DNA from: Desulfobacteraceae bacterium
Lineage (GTDB): Bacteria; Desulfobacterota; Desulfobacteria; Desulfobacterales; Desulfobacteraceae
Direction: 5' to 3'
NCBI GenBank assembly: GCA_016743945.1
Contig: JADGFI010000002.1
Span: forward strand, 266,923-330,922
Length of the DNA stretch: 64,000 nucleotides
A model generated the notes under the pieces. It saw only the letters and a program-made list of their open reading frames with translations. It was not told the origin of the DNA and did not search any database. The translations under genes and the position numbers were made by a program. Positions 52,369 through 60,684 of the stretch are shown here, piece by piece (the stretch's first letter is position 1; each line of letters starts with the position of its first letter).

Positions 52369-53949
52369 CTATTTGGTTGTGGCGTGATAAAAATTACTGT
52401 CAAAGGTTGGTCCGAGGATAAACCCATTGACATTTGATCGTCTGGCCAAAATCTCTATATCCTGGAACATAATAACAAATGGAGAGGTCTGCTGATGTTC
52501 CCGCTGAAGCTCAATGTACATTTGTGCCCGTTTTGCGGCATCAAATTCCAGGACAGCAGCATCTGCTTTTTTTGTCATTTCAGGAATCGCCCAGGCATTT
52601 CTCCAGGCAAGGGGTTTTGACTTTGCATCGTCTGAATTGTCGGGATTTCTGGCAAATGTATCTGCATTGGTGTGGGGGTCCATGTAGTCGGGTCCCCACC
52701 TGCCGATGTAGATATCATGGTTTCTGGCCCTGTATTTTGTCAGGGTCTGTTTGCCTTCTCCGGGTATGATGTCAAGCTTAATTCCCCCCAGGGCCAAAGA
52801 TGCCTGTATGGCAACAGCCATGGAAGTTGTGGGCTCGCTGTTACGGGTATCCATGGTGATGGAAAAACCATTTTCCAGACCCGCCTCCTTAAGAAGGGCT
52901 TTTGCTTTTTGAACATTCAAGGAAAAAGGGAGATCTTCCAAAGAGCCCAGAAACCCCTTGGGCAAAAACGACTGGTGAACCGTGGCGCGTCCGTCAAGAA
53001 TGGTGGATGCCATGCCCTTATAATCAATCAGATATTTAAAGGCCTGTCTTACCTGGGGAATCTTCAAATATTTATTTTTCTGATTTAGACCCAAATAGTA
53101 AACAGCCCCCTTTGCTTTGCTCTCAATCTTGATATCGTTATTTTTTGCCAGACCTTTGATATCATCGGGCTGAAGGTTTCTGGCAATGTCGATATCTCCT
53201 TTTTCAAGCAGCAGTCTCTGGGTTGTTGATTCCGTGATATGTCGGAGGATCACCCGTTTTAGCTTTGCTTTTTCTCCCCAGTAATCATCATTCCGGTCAA
53301 GAAGAAGCGTCTCGGAGGGTTTCCATTTTTTCAGGGTGAACGCACCGGATCCTGCATAATTTGTTTTCAGCCAGTTGTACCCCAGATCCCCGTCCTTTGC
53401 ATGGGCCATAACCACTTTTTTATCCACAATAGAGCCGGGAGTAGCGGTCATGCAATACAAAAAGAAAGTGGGTGCATATGCTTTATCCACCGTCAGCGTA
53501 ACAGCATATTGTCCTGTTTTTACAATTCTCTGGTCGATATTTTCAGGTGTGAATCCAAATTGTGTCAGGATAAAAGCCGGAGACTTATTGAGTATAATAA
53601 CCCGTTTCAATGAAAAAACCACATCGTCTGCACTCAATTTATTGCCCGATGCAAAGGTGATATTTTCCCTGATTTTAAAAGAATAGGATTTGCCGTCCTC
53701 TGAAATCTTCCAGGATTCGGCAATGGAACCATAAATATTGCTGACATTATCAACATCGTAATTGATCAAGCGGTCATAGGTGTTTGCAGCAAACTCCGCT
53801 CCGGCAAACTCAAAAATCTCAGCAGGATCAAGGGTTATGATTTCATCCATAACGCCTGCCATAACCAGCGTATCCTTTGGAGCCGATGCAAGCGCCATAT
53901 TTGCACCCAACACCATAAGCGCTAAAAACAGTAAACACAATTTTTTCAT
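52369..53949 (-). CDS. Oligopeptide/dipeptide ABC transporter binding protein (DppA-like)
   Basis: 526 residues with signal peptide (KKLCLLFLALMVLGANMALA). SBP family 5 fold: TLDPAEIFEFAGAEFAANTY, the region ADDVVFSLKRV, YAGSGAFTLKKWKPSETL, QVRQAFKYLIDYKGMASTI and WGPDYMDPHTNAD. First gene of the dpp-like operon; AGGAGG precedes the ATG. Substrate not known; epimerase and dipeptidase neighbours suggest dipeptides. Confidence 0.94.
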   Translation of the reverse strand: MKKLCLLFLALMVLGANMALASAPKDTLVMAGVMDEIITLDPAEIFEFAGAEFAANTYDRLINYDVDNVSNIYGSIAESWKISEDGKSYSFKIRENITFASGNKLSADDVVFSLKRVIILNKSPAFILTQFGFTPENIDQRIVKTGQYAVTLTVDKAYAPTFFLYCMTATPGSIVDKKVVMAHAKDGDLGYNWLKTNYAGSGAFTLKKWKPSETLLLDRNDDYWGEKAKLKRVILRHITESTTQRLLLEKGDIDIARNLQPDDIKGLAKNNDIKIESKAKGAVYYLGLNQKNKYLKIPQVRQAFKYLIDYKGMASTILDGRATVHQSFLPKGFLGSLEDLPFSLNVQKAKALLKEAGLENGFSITMDTRNSEPTTSMAVAIQASLALGGIKLDIIPGEGKQTLTKYRARNHDIYIGRWGPDYMDPHTNADTFARNPDNSDDAKSKPLAWRNAWAIPEMTKKADAAVLEFDAAKRAQMYIELQREHQQTSPFVIMFQDIEILARRSNVNGFILGPTFDSNFYHATTK

Positions 53950-54176
53950 GGTTCCTCCTTTTTAAAAAAACCTTATGGTTAAAAAATACTAATTTTAAAA
54001 ATGCATATTAAATAAATGAGCTAAAGGAGGGAACATTACAAGACCCGCCTATACAATTAGCATATTCAGATCTTGTCCAGGTCGATGGGCAGTGGATTAC
54101 CCTTCTGAATAAACAAGGTGATATGAGGTTTTTAGGTAGCATGTCAAAAAGTTATATGCAAGAAAAAAAACAGGGA

Positions 54177-54503
54177 TTAAAATTTGGCTTTAACACCCGC
54201 ATATTTTTTAACAGCATCCTTATACGCCACAAGAATCGCTTTCTGAGAACTGCCAAAATACCGTTTTGGAACCTCTTTTTCAATGTCAGGAGAGACCCCC
54301 CCCATGTTTTGTCCCATAAAAAGATGCCGTATAAATTTACTTGTAATTTCCAGGGTTGCGGTGCATCCCACATCCATGACAAGGTCGGTTTCAACATCAA
54401 CCACAAAACTGATAAAAAACATTTTAAACCGCTCTGTTATGGCGTTGTCAGTACTTGTTTTAGCGTGACCGACAATATAAACTGTGTTTTTTGTGTAATC
54501 CAT
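54177..54503 (-). CDS. DUF3870 family protein
   Basis: 108 residues. Typical pattern VYIVGHAKTSTDNAITERFK, MFFISFVVDVETD, DVGCTATLEITSKFI and RYFGSSQKAILVAYKDAVKK. The family is found near transporter and peptide-use genes in anaerobes; function unknown. Same strand as the dipeptidase upstream (41 bases) and the dpp operon downstream. Confidence 0.85.
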   Translation of the reverse strand: MDYTKNTVYIVGHAKTSTDNAITERFKMFFISFVVDVETDLVMDVGCTATLEITSKFIRHLFMGQNMGGVSPDIEKEVPKRYFGSSQKAILVAYKDAVKKYAGVKAKF

Positions 54504-54544
54504 ATTTCAACGCCCGGATATCGAGCACCCCTGTGTTTAATTGC

Positions 54545-55588
54545 CTATAGGATATGCTTAAAATACCCATGGGCATTCCCATGGCAGATTTTATCAATAA
54601 CCCTGGGTAAAATCCCCTGTTTTTCCATTTCCAGAACCAGATTGGGAAGGGAATGAACGCCTGATATTGTCTGGGGAAGGGAGCTGACACCGTCAAAATC
54701 ACTTCCCAGTGCCAGACAGTCTTCCCCGCCAATCCCTATCATATGCCTGGCATGTTCCACCAAAAGAGAAAGGGGGGCATCCGTAAGTTTTGACAAAGCA
54801 TCGTGTGAGATTTTCCGGGCATCCTGCCGGGTAATGGTCTTGTCTTTAAACCCTTTGAGAATCTTATTGCGACATACCAGTTCATGTTTATAGTATTCCG
54901 GCTGGATAAACCCGGAACCATAGGTGAGGCCAATCACTCCCCCGGCATCGGCAATCAATTTTATCATATCATCGGAAAGGTTACGGTCATTTGGGCACAC
55001 TGCCCTGGCATTTGAATGGCTTGCCACAAAGGGAATTTTTGTGATGGCCGCAATCTCATAAAACGCCTTGTCAGATGCATGGGAGACATCAACAATAACC
55101 CCCAGCTCATTACAATATCGGATAAGCGCTTCCCCCGATTTTGTCAGCCCGCCCTTATTGCCAAACACTGTCCCGCAAAACGCATTGTCATCCCAGGCAA
55201 TGGTCAGAAGCCTTACCCCGCGTTGATAAAAGTGTTCCAACATTGCCGGATCACCCTTTAGTGGGGTTGCACCTTCAATAGCAATGATGACGGCTGTTTT
55301 TTTTCCAGATGCCACGGGATCGGCAAGATGTTCAAAAGATGTGGCCGGAACGAGCCTGTCTTCATGTTTTTCAATCAATGCTTCAATGGCATCAATATAA
55401 GCATTGCAGACCTCAAACTCCTGGCCGGGATGATGGGCTGACATAACAAAACAGGCAAATACCTGAACAACGGTGTTGGATGAAATGATTCCCGGCAGGG
55501 TAACATGGAGCGTGTCCGGTTTTGTAAAGTCCAGATCCTTATCAATAATTTTTGCTATTGTATCACAGTGGAGATCAATAAATTTCAT
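54545..55588 (-). CDS. M19 family membrane-dipeptidase-like hydrolase
   Basis: 347 residues, renal-dipeptidase type. Zinc site DLHCDT (His7, Asp9), then IEGATPLKGDP (bridging Glu), VDVSHASDKAFYEIA, FVASHSNARAVCPNDRNLSD and ALGSDFDGVSSLP. The family hydrolyses dipeptides, including L-D and D-D forms, and has no signal peptide here, so it acts in the cytoplasm. Upstream end of the peptide block, so it probably cleaves the imported, epimerised dipeptide. Confidence 0.94.
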   Translation of the reverse strand: MKFIDLHCDTIAKIIDKDLDFTKPDTLHVTLPGIISSNTVVQVFACFVMSAHHPGQEFEVCNAYIDAIEALIEKHEDRLVPATSFEHLADPVASGKKTAVIIAIEGATPLKGDPAMLEHFYQRGVRLLTIAWDDNAFCGTVFGNKGGLTKSGEALIRYCNELGVIVDVSHASDKAFYEIAAITKIPFVASHSNARAVCPNDRNLSDDMIKLIADAGGVIGLTYGSGFIQPEYYKHELVCRNKILKGFKDKTITRQDARKISHDALSKLTDAPLSLLVEHARHMIGIGGEDCLALGSDFDGVSSLPQTISGVHSLPNLVLEMEKQGILPRVIDKICHGNAHGYFKHIL

Positions 55589-56333
55589 ATCTTGCCTTTT
55601 TTTAAAAAAATCTTTTAGCCATGCAACTCTCGTTTATTTTTATCCTTATTTTTTCAAACATATCTTTATTTAAAATATATAGATAAGCCATAAACCGAAA
55701 AGGCATAAAAGTATAGTAAAATAGTCAAAAAATAAAAATTTTTTATCCATCGCCAGCCTGACCGGGGTGGATGTCGATCAAAACATTGCTCAATCTGAAC
55801 ACCCGTGCAAAAAAGAGGATAATAACTTTTGGAACCTTTTTTAATCCCATTAAGCTGAGAACCGTCGGGTCAGTAGAATTATTCTCATAGAAAAGCTTAA
55901 CATCCGGGCCTTTGGATGCGTAGATATCATGCCTGGACAGTGCAGAAGGTCGATAATGCCCCCATCGATAGTTACTATGTTTGCAGCTGAATTTCTCATT
56001 TGAGTATAAAAACAGGGAACCGGACTGAACATGAGCCTGCTTTAACCCATTATAAAACAGGACTTACCCTATGGCCCTGACCATCTATGGGATAAAAAAA
56101 GGCCTGGCGGATGGCCCGGACCGGATAATCACCAGGTCCAAAAAGCCAGGTGTCACCGGATCAAATACTTTTTTAACTTAATAGTTTCCCTGATTGACTT
56201 TACTATGAACTCTATATATAGATAAAGGCGCAAACAAACCTTTCTTCTATATATCTCGAGTTGCGAAACTGTAACCGACAGGGCGGAGCTGTCCAGGCAA
56301 GCTATTTCGTTCAAGTTATAAAATTTGCAGTCC
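55589..56333. other. Gene-poor spacer between peptide block and integron
   Basis: About 745 bases with no recognised gene. On the minus strand 55743-56032, two overlapping frames can be joined by a shift near 55935 into a 90-residue reading (MRNSAANIVTIDGGIIDL, then HDIYASKGPDVKLFYENN and [19 protein letters not shown]). This could be a decayed gene but matches nothing I know. The remaining DNA is AT-rich. It may hold the promoter of the dipeptidase. Confidence 0.35.
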
Positions 56334-57376
56334 TTACAAGTCAAGGGGGCTTTTTGTTTCCTTTATCGTTCTGGATTTGACGGTATGGGTATAGATCATG
56401 GTTGTTCTCACATCACTGTGCCCCAGAAGCTCCTGAATCGTTCTGATATCATAATTGGCCTGGAGCAGGTGACTTGCAAAGCGATAACCCGGTTAATCTG
56501 GTCTTTCAAATCGTCACGGATCGATTCCGGAAGCGGAACTGTTCGATCCTTTTTCCCTTTTCCATCATGTATCGTCAGCACATGGTGATCAAAATTAAAA
56601 TTATGAATCCTCAATTTCAGGCATTCCGACAACCTGAGACCACACCCGTACAAAAGTTTCACCACAAGATCAAAAGGATACTGCAAATTTTGAAGAATAC
56701 AATCAATCTCTTCCCTGGAAAGCACAACCGGTATATAGGGTTTTCTTTTGGCTCTAACAACCCCTTCTATTTTTCCAAACTCCTTTTTTAAAACATGCCT
56801 GAAAAAGAACAACAGCCCATTAAAAGCCTGATTCTGAGAAGAGGCCGATACTTTCTTTTTTACGGCCAAGAAAGTTAAAAACTCTTTCACATCATCAGGC
56901 GTTAATGTTTCAGGCAATTTATCTTTTGTAAAATATCGGAGTTTTTCAGCCCATAAAGAATAGGCTTTAAATGTTTTTTTAGAATAATGCCGCAGTTTAA
57001 TTTCATTTTCAATTTCTTCAATAGCCAGAACCCATGGATTTTTATCTGCCTTTGAATCAAGCAGTTTTATATCTTCATGAATTTCATGGAGGGGAACATC
57101 TTCGAATGGGCTTTCCGATTTTTCTATCCCTGAATAATATAACTCCACCGCTTTTTTTGCCTGAGACTGCTGTAAGAGTGTCTGCTTTTTTTCTTTCAGT
57201 TTTTCCAGAAAAAGAAAAAGACTTTTTATCTTCGCATATGGATGGGTATATTTTTTACAAAAATCCAGGTAATATCGAAGCCATTTTTTACAATGGCCAT
57301 ATTGATCCGGTGCAATATCACTGTTAATCAACAGCAAATCATATTTTTTTTGAAGTACCTCAGGAATTTTAATCAT
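56334..57376 (-). pseudogene. intI: Integron integrase gene (intI), internal deletion
   Basis: From ATG 57376 the frame encodes an N-terminal extension (about 1-125), the core-binding domain (LRHYSKKTFKAYSLWAEKLR, VSASSQNQAFNGLLFFFRHV) and the start of the catalytic domain with Arg248 in LLYGCGLRLSECL and the lysine turn GKGKKDRTVPLP. Near 56480 it runs out of frame. In the next frame the sequence continues with [20 protein letters not shown] then [14 protein letters not shown], the C-terminal His and Tyr box, ending at TAA 56334-56336. About 75-80 residues that normally lie between, including the HTLRH box and the IntI-specific insertion, are gone. The gene is therefore inactive as a recombinase. 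Confidence 0.9.
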
Positions 57377-57426
57377 GATATCAAACTTTGATAATATTCA
57401 AATTCGCTTGTTATCCAGTTAGGATT

Positions 57427-57455
57427 TTTATACTTGACTTCATTTTTACTGTCAA
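57427..57455 (-). promoter_or_regulatory. Integrase promoter
   Basis: On the minus strand TTGACA (57450-57455) and TATAAA (57427-57432) are 17 bases apart, about 50 bases upstream of the integrase start. It overlaps the opposed cassette promoter almost completely. Confidence 0.65.
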
Positions 57456-57463
57456 GCTATAAA
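57434..57463 (+). promoter_or_regulatory. Cassette promoter (Pc) overlapping the integrase promoter
   Basis: TTGACT (57434-57439) and TATAAA (57458-57463) are 18 bases apart, pointing into the array. The two -35 boxes are the arms of an inverted repeat CTTGAC-N12-GTCAAG (57433-57456), so one bound protein could shut both promoters. Confidence 0.65.
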
Positions 57464-57498
57464 AAAGTTGAAAGATACACAGAACCACACAAGTACTT

Positions 57499-57504
57499 GT
57501 TATG
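57499..57504 (+). other. Core recombination site at start of first cassette (attI/attC junction), split by intron
   Basis: GTTATG here plus C at 59821 gives GTTATGC, the exact complement of the outer core site GCATAAC at the end of the first cassette (61473). The attI site should therefore lie just to the left, within about 57400-57499. Confidence 0.75.
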
Positions 57505-58176
57505 GTGCGACACGAAGTCGCGGTATTGGCTGTTTGGCACAGTTTTTCAGAGTGTGACCAAACCCGATATTCTCATACCGGTACCCTAGGAGGCATGCTG
57601 CTCCGGTGCATCCGGCAGTGGTATGAAGCCCTTCCGACAAAGTACCAAATCCTGCAAGCGCAGGAGGGGTGAAAATCGTGAGACAGACACCTTCCGGGAA
57701 GCCTCATCCGGGTAAGGGCAAGGGTTCGAATGATAGGGTCAGCAAAGGCAAATGTCTACAGCACCGTTAAGTACAACAAGCCTAAGAGGCTGTCAGGCTT
57801 GGACCAAAAGGTAAGCGGCCAGGCTATGGGTCTTTTAACTGCCCATACTGAGATGCAGTGCCGTCGGTGTAGAGTACAGGCCTAAGTCATTCACAAATCG
57901 GCAATACTGTGGAACGTGGAAACCCCGTACCTTTGCCTGAATCAATCCAGGCAGGTGAAACCGCAAGGCACACTGTTGGAGGTGCGGGAGTAAGATGCAG
58001 GAAAAAGCGAATGCCATCCGGTAACAGGATGGATAGGGATTGCGGAAGCTGTTGAAAGATACCAACATTATCCCATCCGAAAGGAAGCTGACGTCCGGCT
58101 GGTGTGTATACAGGCACATCAGGGCAGGTGTTTCTTTGTGAGAGAGTTTGAAGAATCTTTTTAGGAGGGAAAGCAA

Positions 58177-59679
58177 ATGACGGCGGTCTTGTGGCCAGCT
58201 GGTGCACCCATCGGCAAATATACAGTATGGCGGTCCATTAACTGGAAAGCTATCAATATATTTGTGAAAAGACTGCAGATGCGTATTGCAAAGGCTGTTA
58301 AAGAGAAGAGATACGGCAGGGTAAAAACCTTGCAGTGGCTTCTCACGAAATCGTATTATGCCAAACTGTTAGCCATAAAACGTGTGACCTCCAATAAAGG
58401 GAAACGTACCGCAGGTGTGGACAAGGTTATCTGGACCACAGCAAAGCAGAAAACAGAAGCAGTGAGAACCCTCAACCGGAAAGGATACCGACCCCAGCCT
58501 CTCAGGCGAATCTATATTCCCAAGAAAAACGGCAAGAAACGGCCGCTCAGTATTCCCACAATGACCGACAGAGCCATGCAGGCATTGTATAAATTTGCAC
58601 TGGAACCGGTTGCGGAAACACTGGCTGATCCGAACTCTTATGGGTTTAGGTTATATAGACGGTGTGCAGATGCAATTGCTCAATGCTTTAATACACTGGC
58701 CAAAAGCTACTCGCCGGTCTGGATACTTGAAGCCGACATAAAAGCCTGTTTTGACGAAATCAGCCACCCATGGATGCTTAATCATATTCCAATGGATAAG
58801 GAAGTTTTGGAGAAGTGGCTGAAATCTGGATTTATAGAAAAAGGTCAACTATTCCCCACTGGAAAAGGGACGCCGCAAGGCGGCATTGCTTCTCCGACGC
58901 TGGCCAACATGGTGCTGGATGGACTGGAAGCAACGGTAAAAGCCTCACACCCAGGCAGAATTCAGGGCATAAGATCCAAAATCAATGTGATCAGATATGC
59001 GGATGACTTTATCATCACCGCTCAATCGAAAGAACTTCTCGAAACGGTGGTAAAACCCGCAGTGATTAGCTTCCTGGAAGAAAGGGGACTTTCCCTGTCG
59101 GAAGAAAAGACAAAAATCACTCGGATAGACCATGGGTTTAATTTTCTCGGACAAAATGTTCGCAAGTACAATGGCAAGTTATTGATTAAGCCATCAAGGG
59201 ATAATGTTAAATCCTTTTTGCAAAACATCCGTGAAACCATTCGTAAACATCGGGGATCGAAAACTGTCGCACTGATACACGACCTGAATGCAAAGGTCAG
59301 GGGATGGGCAAATTACCACAAACACGTTGTATCCGGCAGAATATTTAACTATGTTGACGACCAAATCCGCATGGATCTGTGGCGGTGGATGAAAAGAAGA
59401 CACCGGAATAAGAATACCGGTTGGCTTTATAAAAAGTACTTGTCAAAAGGGTCCAGACCCGGGCGATTTTCGACCATGGTTAAAAACAAAAAGAAGAAAA
59501 CGTCCAAGACATACGAACTCATCCGGGCGAGCAGTATACCGATCATGAGGCACATAAAAATCAAAGGGGAGGCAAATCCATTCGACCCAAACCATAAGGG
59601 TTACTTTGAAAAACGCCAGCATTTTAAAATGTACAGCCCCCACAAAGTGCCCCCTGACAAGATATGGCAATCACTGTAG
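58177..59679 (+). CDS. ltrA: Group II intron reverse transcriptase/maturase
   Basis: 500 residues. Reverse transcriptase blocks: GVDKVIWTTAKQKTEAV (RT0/1), RRIYIPKKNGKKRPLSIPTM, YGFRLYRRCADAIAQ, LEADIKACFDEISH, GTPQGGIASPTLAN and YADD at residues 274-277 (VIRYADDFII), then NFLGQNVR and the maturase X domain (RGWANYHKHVVSGRIF, then IKIKGEANPFDPN). Related proteins often continue into an HNH endonuclease domain; this one ends soon after YFEKRQHFKMYS with no Cys pairs, so the endonuclease is absent. AGGAGGGAAAGCAAATG gives a strong ribosome binding site. The protein aids splicing and mobility of the intron around it. Confidence 0.95.
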   Translation: MTAVLWPAGAPIGKYTVWRSINWKAINIFVKRLQMRIAKAVKEKRYGRVKTLQWLLTKSYYAKLLAIKRVTSNKGKRTAGVDKVIWTTAKQKTEAVRTLNRKGYRPQPLRRIYIPKKNGKKRPLSIPTMTDRAMQALYKFALEPVAETLADPNSYGFRLYRRCADAIAQCFNTLAKSYSPVWILEADIKACFDEISHPWMLNHIPMDKEVLEKWLKSGFIEKGQLFPTGKGTPQGGIASPTLANMVLDGLEATVKASHPGRIQGIRSKINVIRYADDFIITAQSKELLETVVKPAVISFLEERGLSLSEEKTKITRIDHGFNFLGQNVRKYNGKLLIKPSRDNVKSFLQNIRETIRKHRGSKTVALIHDLNAKVRGWANYHKHVVSGRIFNYVDDQIRMDLWRWMKRRHRNKNTGWLYKKYLSKGSRPGRFSTMVKNKKKKTSKTYELIRASSIPIMRHIKIKGEANPFDPNHKGYFEKRQHFKMYSPHKVPPDKIWQSL

Positions 59680-59745
59680 ATTGCTTGAAAGACATATTAT
59701 GATAACAGCCGGGCAGCCTTGATAGACATAGCCTTAGAAATGCTT

Positions 59746-59820
59746 GAGCCGTGTGATGGAAAACTATCAAGCACGGTTCTTAGGGGGGAAAGGAGCCGTA
59801 AGGCTCCTGCCCTACCCGAT
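59746..59820 (+). ncRNA. Group II intron domains V and VI
   Basis: Domain V runs from GAGCCGTG to CACGGTTC (34 bases). Domain VI has arms AGGAGCC and GGCTCCT around GTAA and ends at the 3' splice site after CCCGAT. These are the most conserved parts of the ribozyme. Confidence 0.85.
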
Positions 59821-59851
59821 CGGTTTTAATTCAAATTCAAAATGAGGTCTT

Positions 59852-60682
59852 ATGAGCACAATTGAATTGCACTTGTTCCGAATTAAATTTATTAAACCAA
59901 AGCAGGGGTTACTATTCAACAACAATTGGACTCCTGCTAATATATTTAAGTCAGCACTTGAAGAAAAACCTTCAATAGAATTCAGAGAAGATCATATTTG
60001 GCATATTGGAAATCTTCAGACTTTGGACAACTCAGGTGGTTCATTTGCAGTTGGAAGAACTACAAAAACAACAGTAGCAAAATACGATCTCGAAACAGGA
60101 AATTTTATTGAAGAATATTTTGAAGAAAGCCCATACACATTATGTCTTTATGATTTAAATATAGGGTTAATTGCAATTGCAAAGAAATCTAAACTTGCTC
60201 CAACAACGAATGGAATTGCAAAAAAACTCAACAAATTACTTAGTGCATCCAAGAGTGTAAGGGAAAACGATATAAATATTAAAATTGATATCATCAGTGA
60301 TCCTGAGGGTTTCATACAAAAAATTAAATCATCTTATAGTTTGAAAAAATTCACATCACATTTTACAGGCCCTAATCCTTTTGATGCTGATGAACTGTTT
60401 CAAAAGCCACTGTCTGTTTATTGTCAAGCTATCAATGGTGATAAGGGACAAGTTTTAGTGGAAGGTGACTCTTTAGATACTGACGTTGCAATTTCTATTG
60501 CGAAGTCTTCAGCATCAACAGGAAATGAAGCAAGTGCAAATATCGTTTCATACCATGGAGGAACCGTTAAAAAAATTAATTTGAAAGGCGACCCTGTTAA
60601 AAGATCTTATAAAGAGGAAGAGTTTAAAATGGAGGTTGCCCTAAACGAAATGAGGCTTGAGTATCAACGAGTTAGGGGGTAA
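59852..60682 (+). CDS. Cassette 1 gene A: unknown protein
   Basis: 276 residues starting MSTIELHLFRIKFIKP; AT-rich. GAGGTCTT precedes the ATG weakly. N-terminal half mainly beta strands (GGSFAVGRTTKTTVAKYDLE, LIAIAKKSKLAP), then helices (GIAKKLNKLLSASKSVREND), then LVEGDSLDTDVAISIAKSSA. No known domain is recognised, and no signal or membrane segment is present. It forms a two-gene cassette with the FRG-domain gene 2 bases downstream, so the two products may work together. It lies directly downstream of the intron and Pc. Confidence 0.8.
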   Translation: MSTIELHLFRIKFIKPKQGLLFNNNWTPANIFKSALEEKPSIEFREDHIWHIGNLQTLDNSGGSFAVGRTTKTTVAKYDLETGNFIEEYFEESPYTLCLYDLNIGLIAIAKKSKLAPTTNGIAKKLNKLLSASKSVRENDINIKIDIISDPEGFIQKIKSSYSLKKFTSHFTGPNPFDADELFQKPLSVYCQAINGDKGQVLVEGDSLDTDVAISIAKSSASTGNEASANIVSYHGGTVKKINLKGDPVKRSYKEEEFKMEVALNEMRLEYQRVRG

Positions 60683-60684
60683 AC

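Larger units (their letters stand above)
57505..59820 (+). mobile_element. Group II intron (2316 bases, complete, IIA/IIB-like)
   Basis: The 5' end is GTGCGACACGAAG, a GUGYG-type start. The 3' end is a 34-base domain V (59746-59779, starting GAGCCGTG and ending CACGGTTC) followed by a domain VI hairpin that ends CTACCCGAT. Removing the intron restores GTTATGC, which fits the cassette core site, so both ends are well set. Domain V of 34 bases points to class IIA/IIB rather than IIC. The region 57505-58176 holds domains I-III; open frames there on both strands are taken as chance. Intron orientation is the same as the cassettes. Confidence 0.9.

Noticed and set aside
54123..54656. 177-residue plus-strand frame near DUF3870
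   Set aside because: It is antisense to the DUF3870 gene and the dipeptidase end; composition is atypical.
56153..56344. 63-residue minus-strand frame with CKDCKFYN start
   Set aside because: It starts with TTG inside the end of the integrase gene, has no ribosome binding site and degenerates into low-complexity sequence.
57835..58207. Minus-strand frames of 106 and 113 residues within intron domains I-III
   Set aside because: The structured RNA region of the group II intron explains the sequence; the frames oppose the maturase gene and look like chance.
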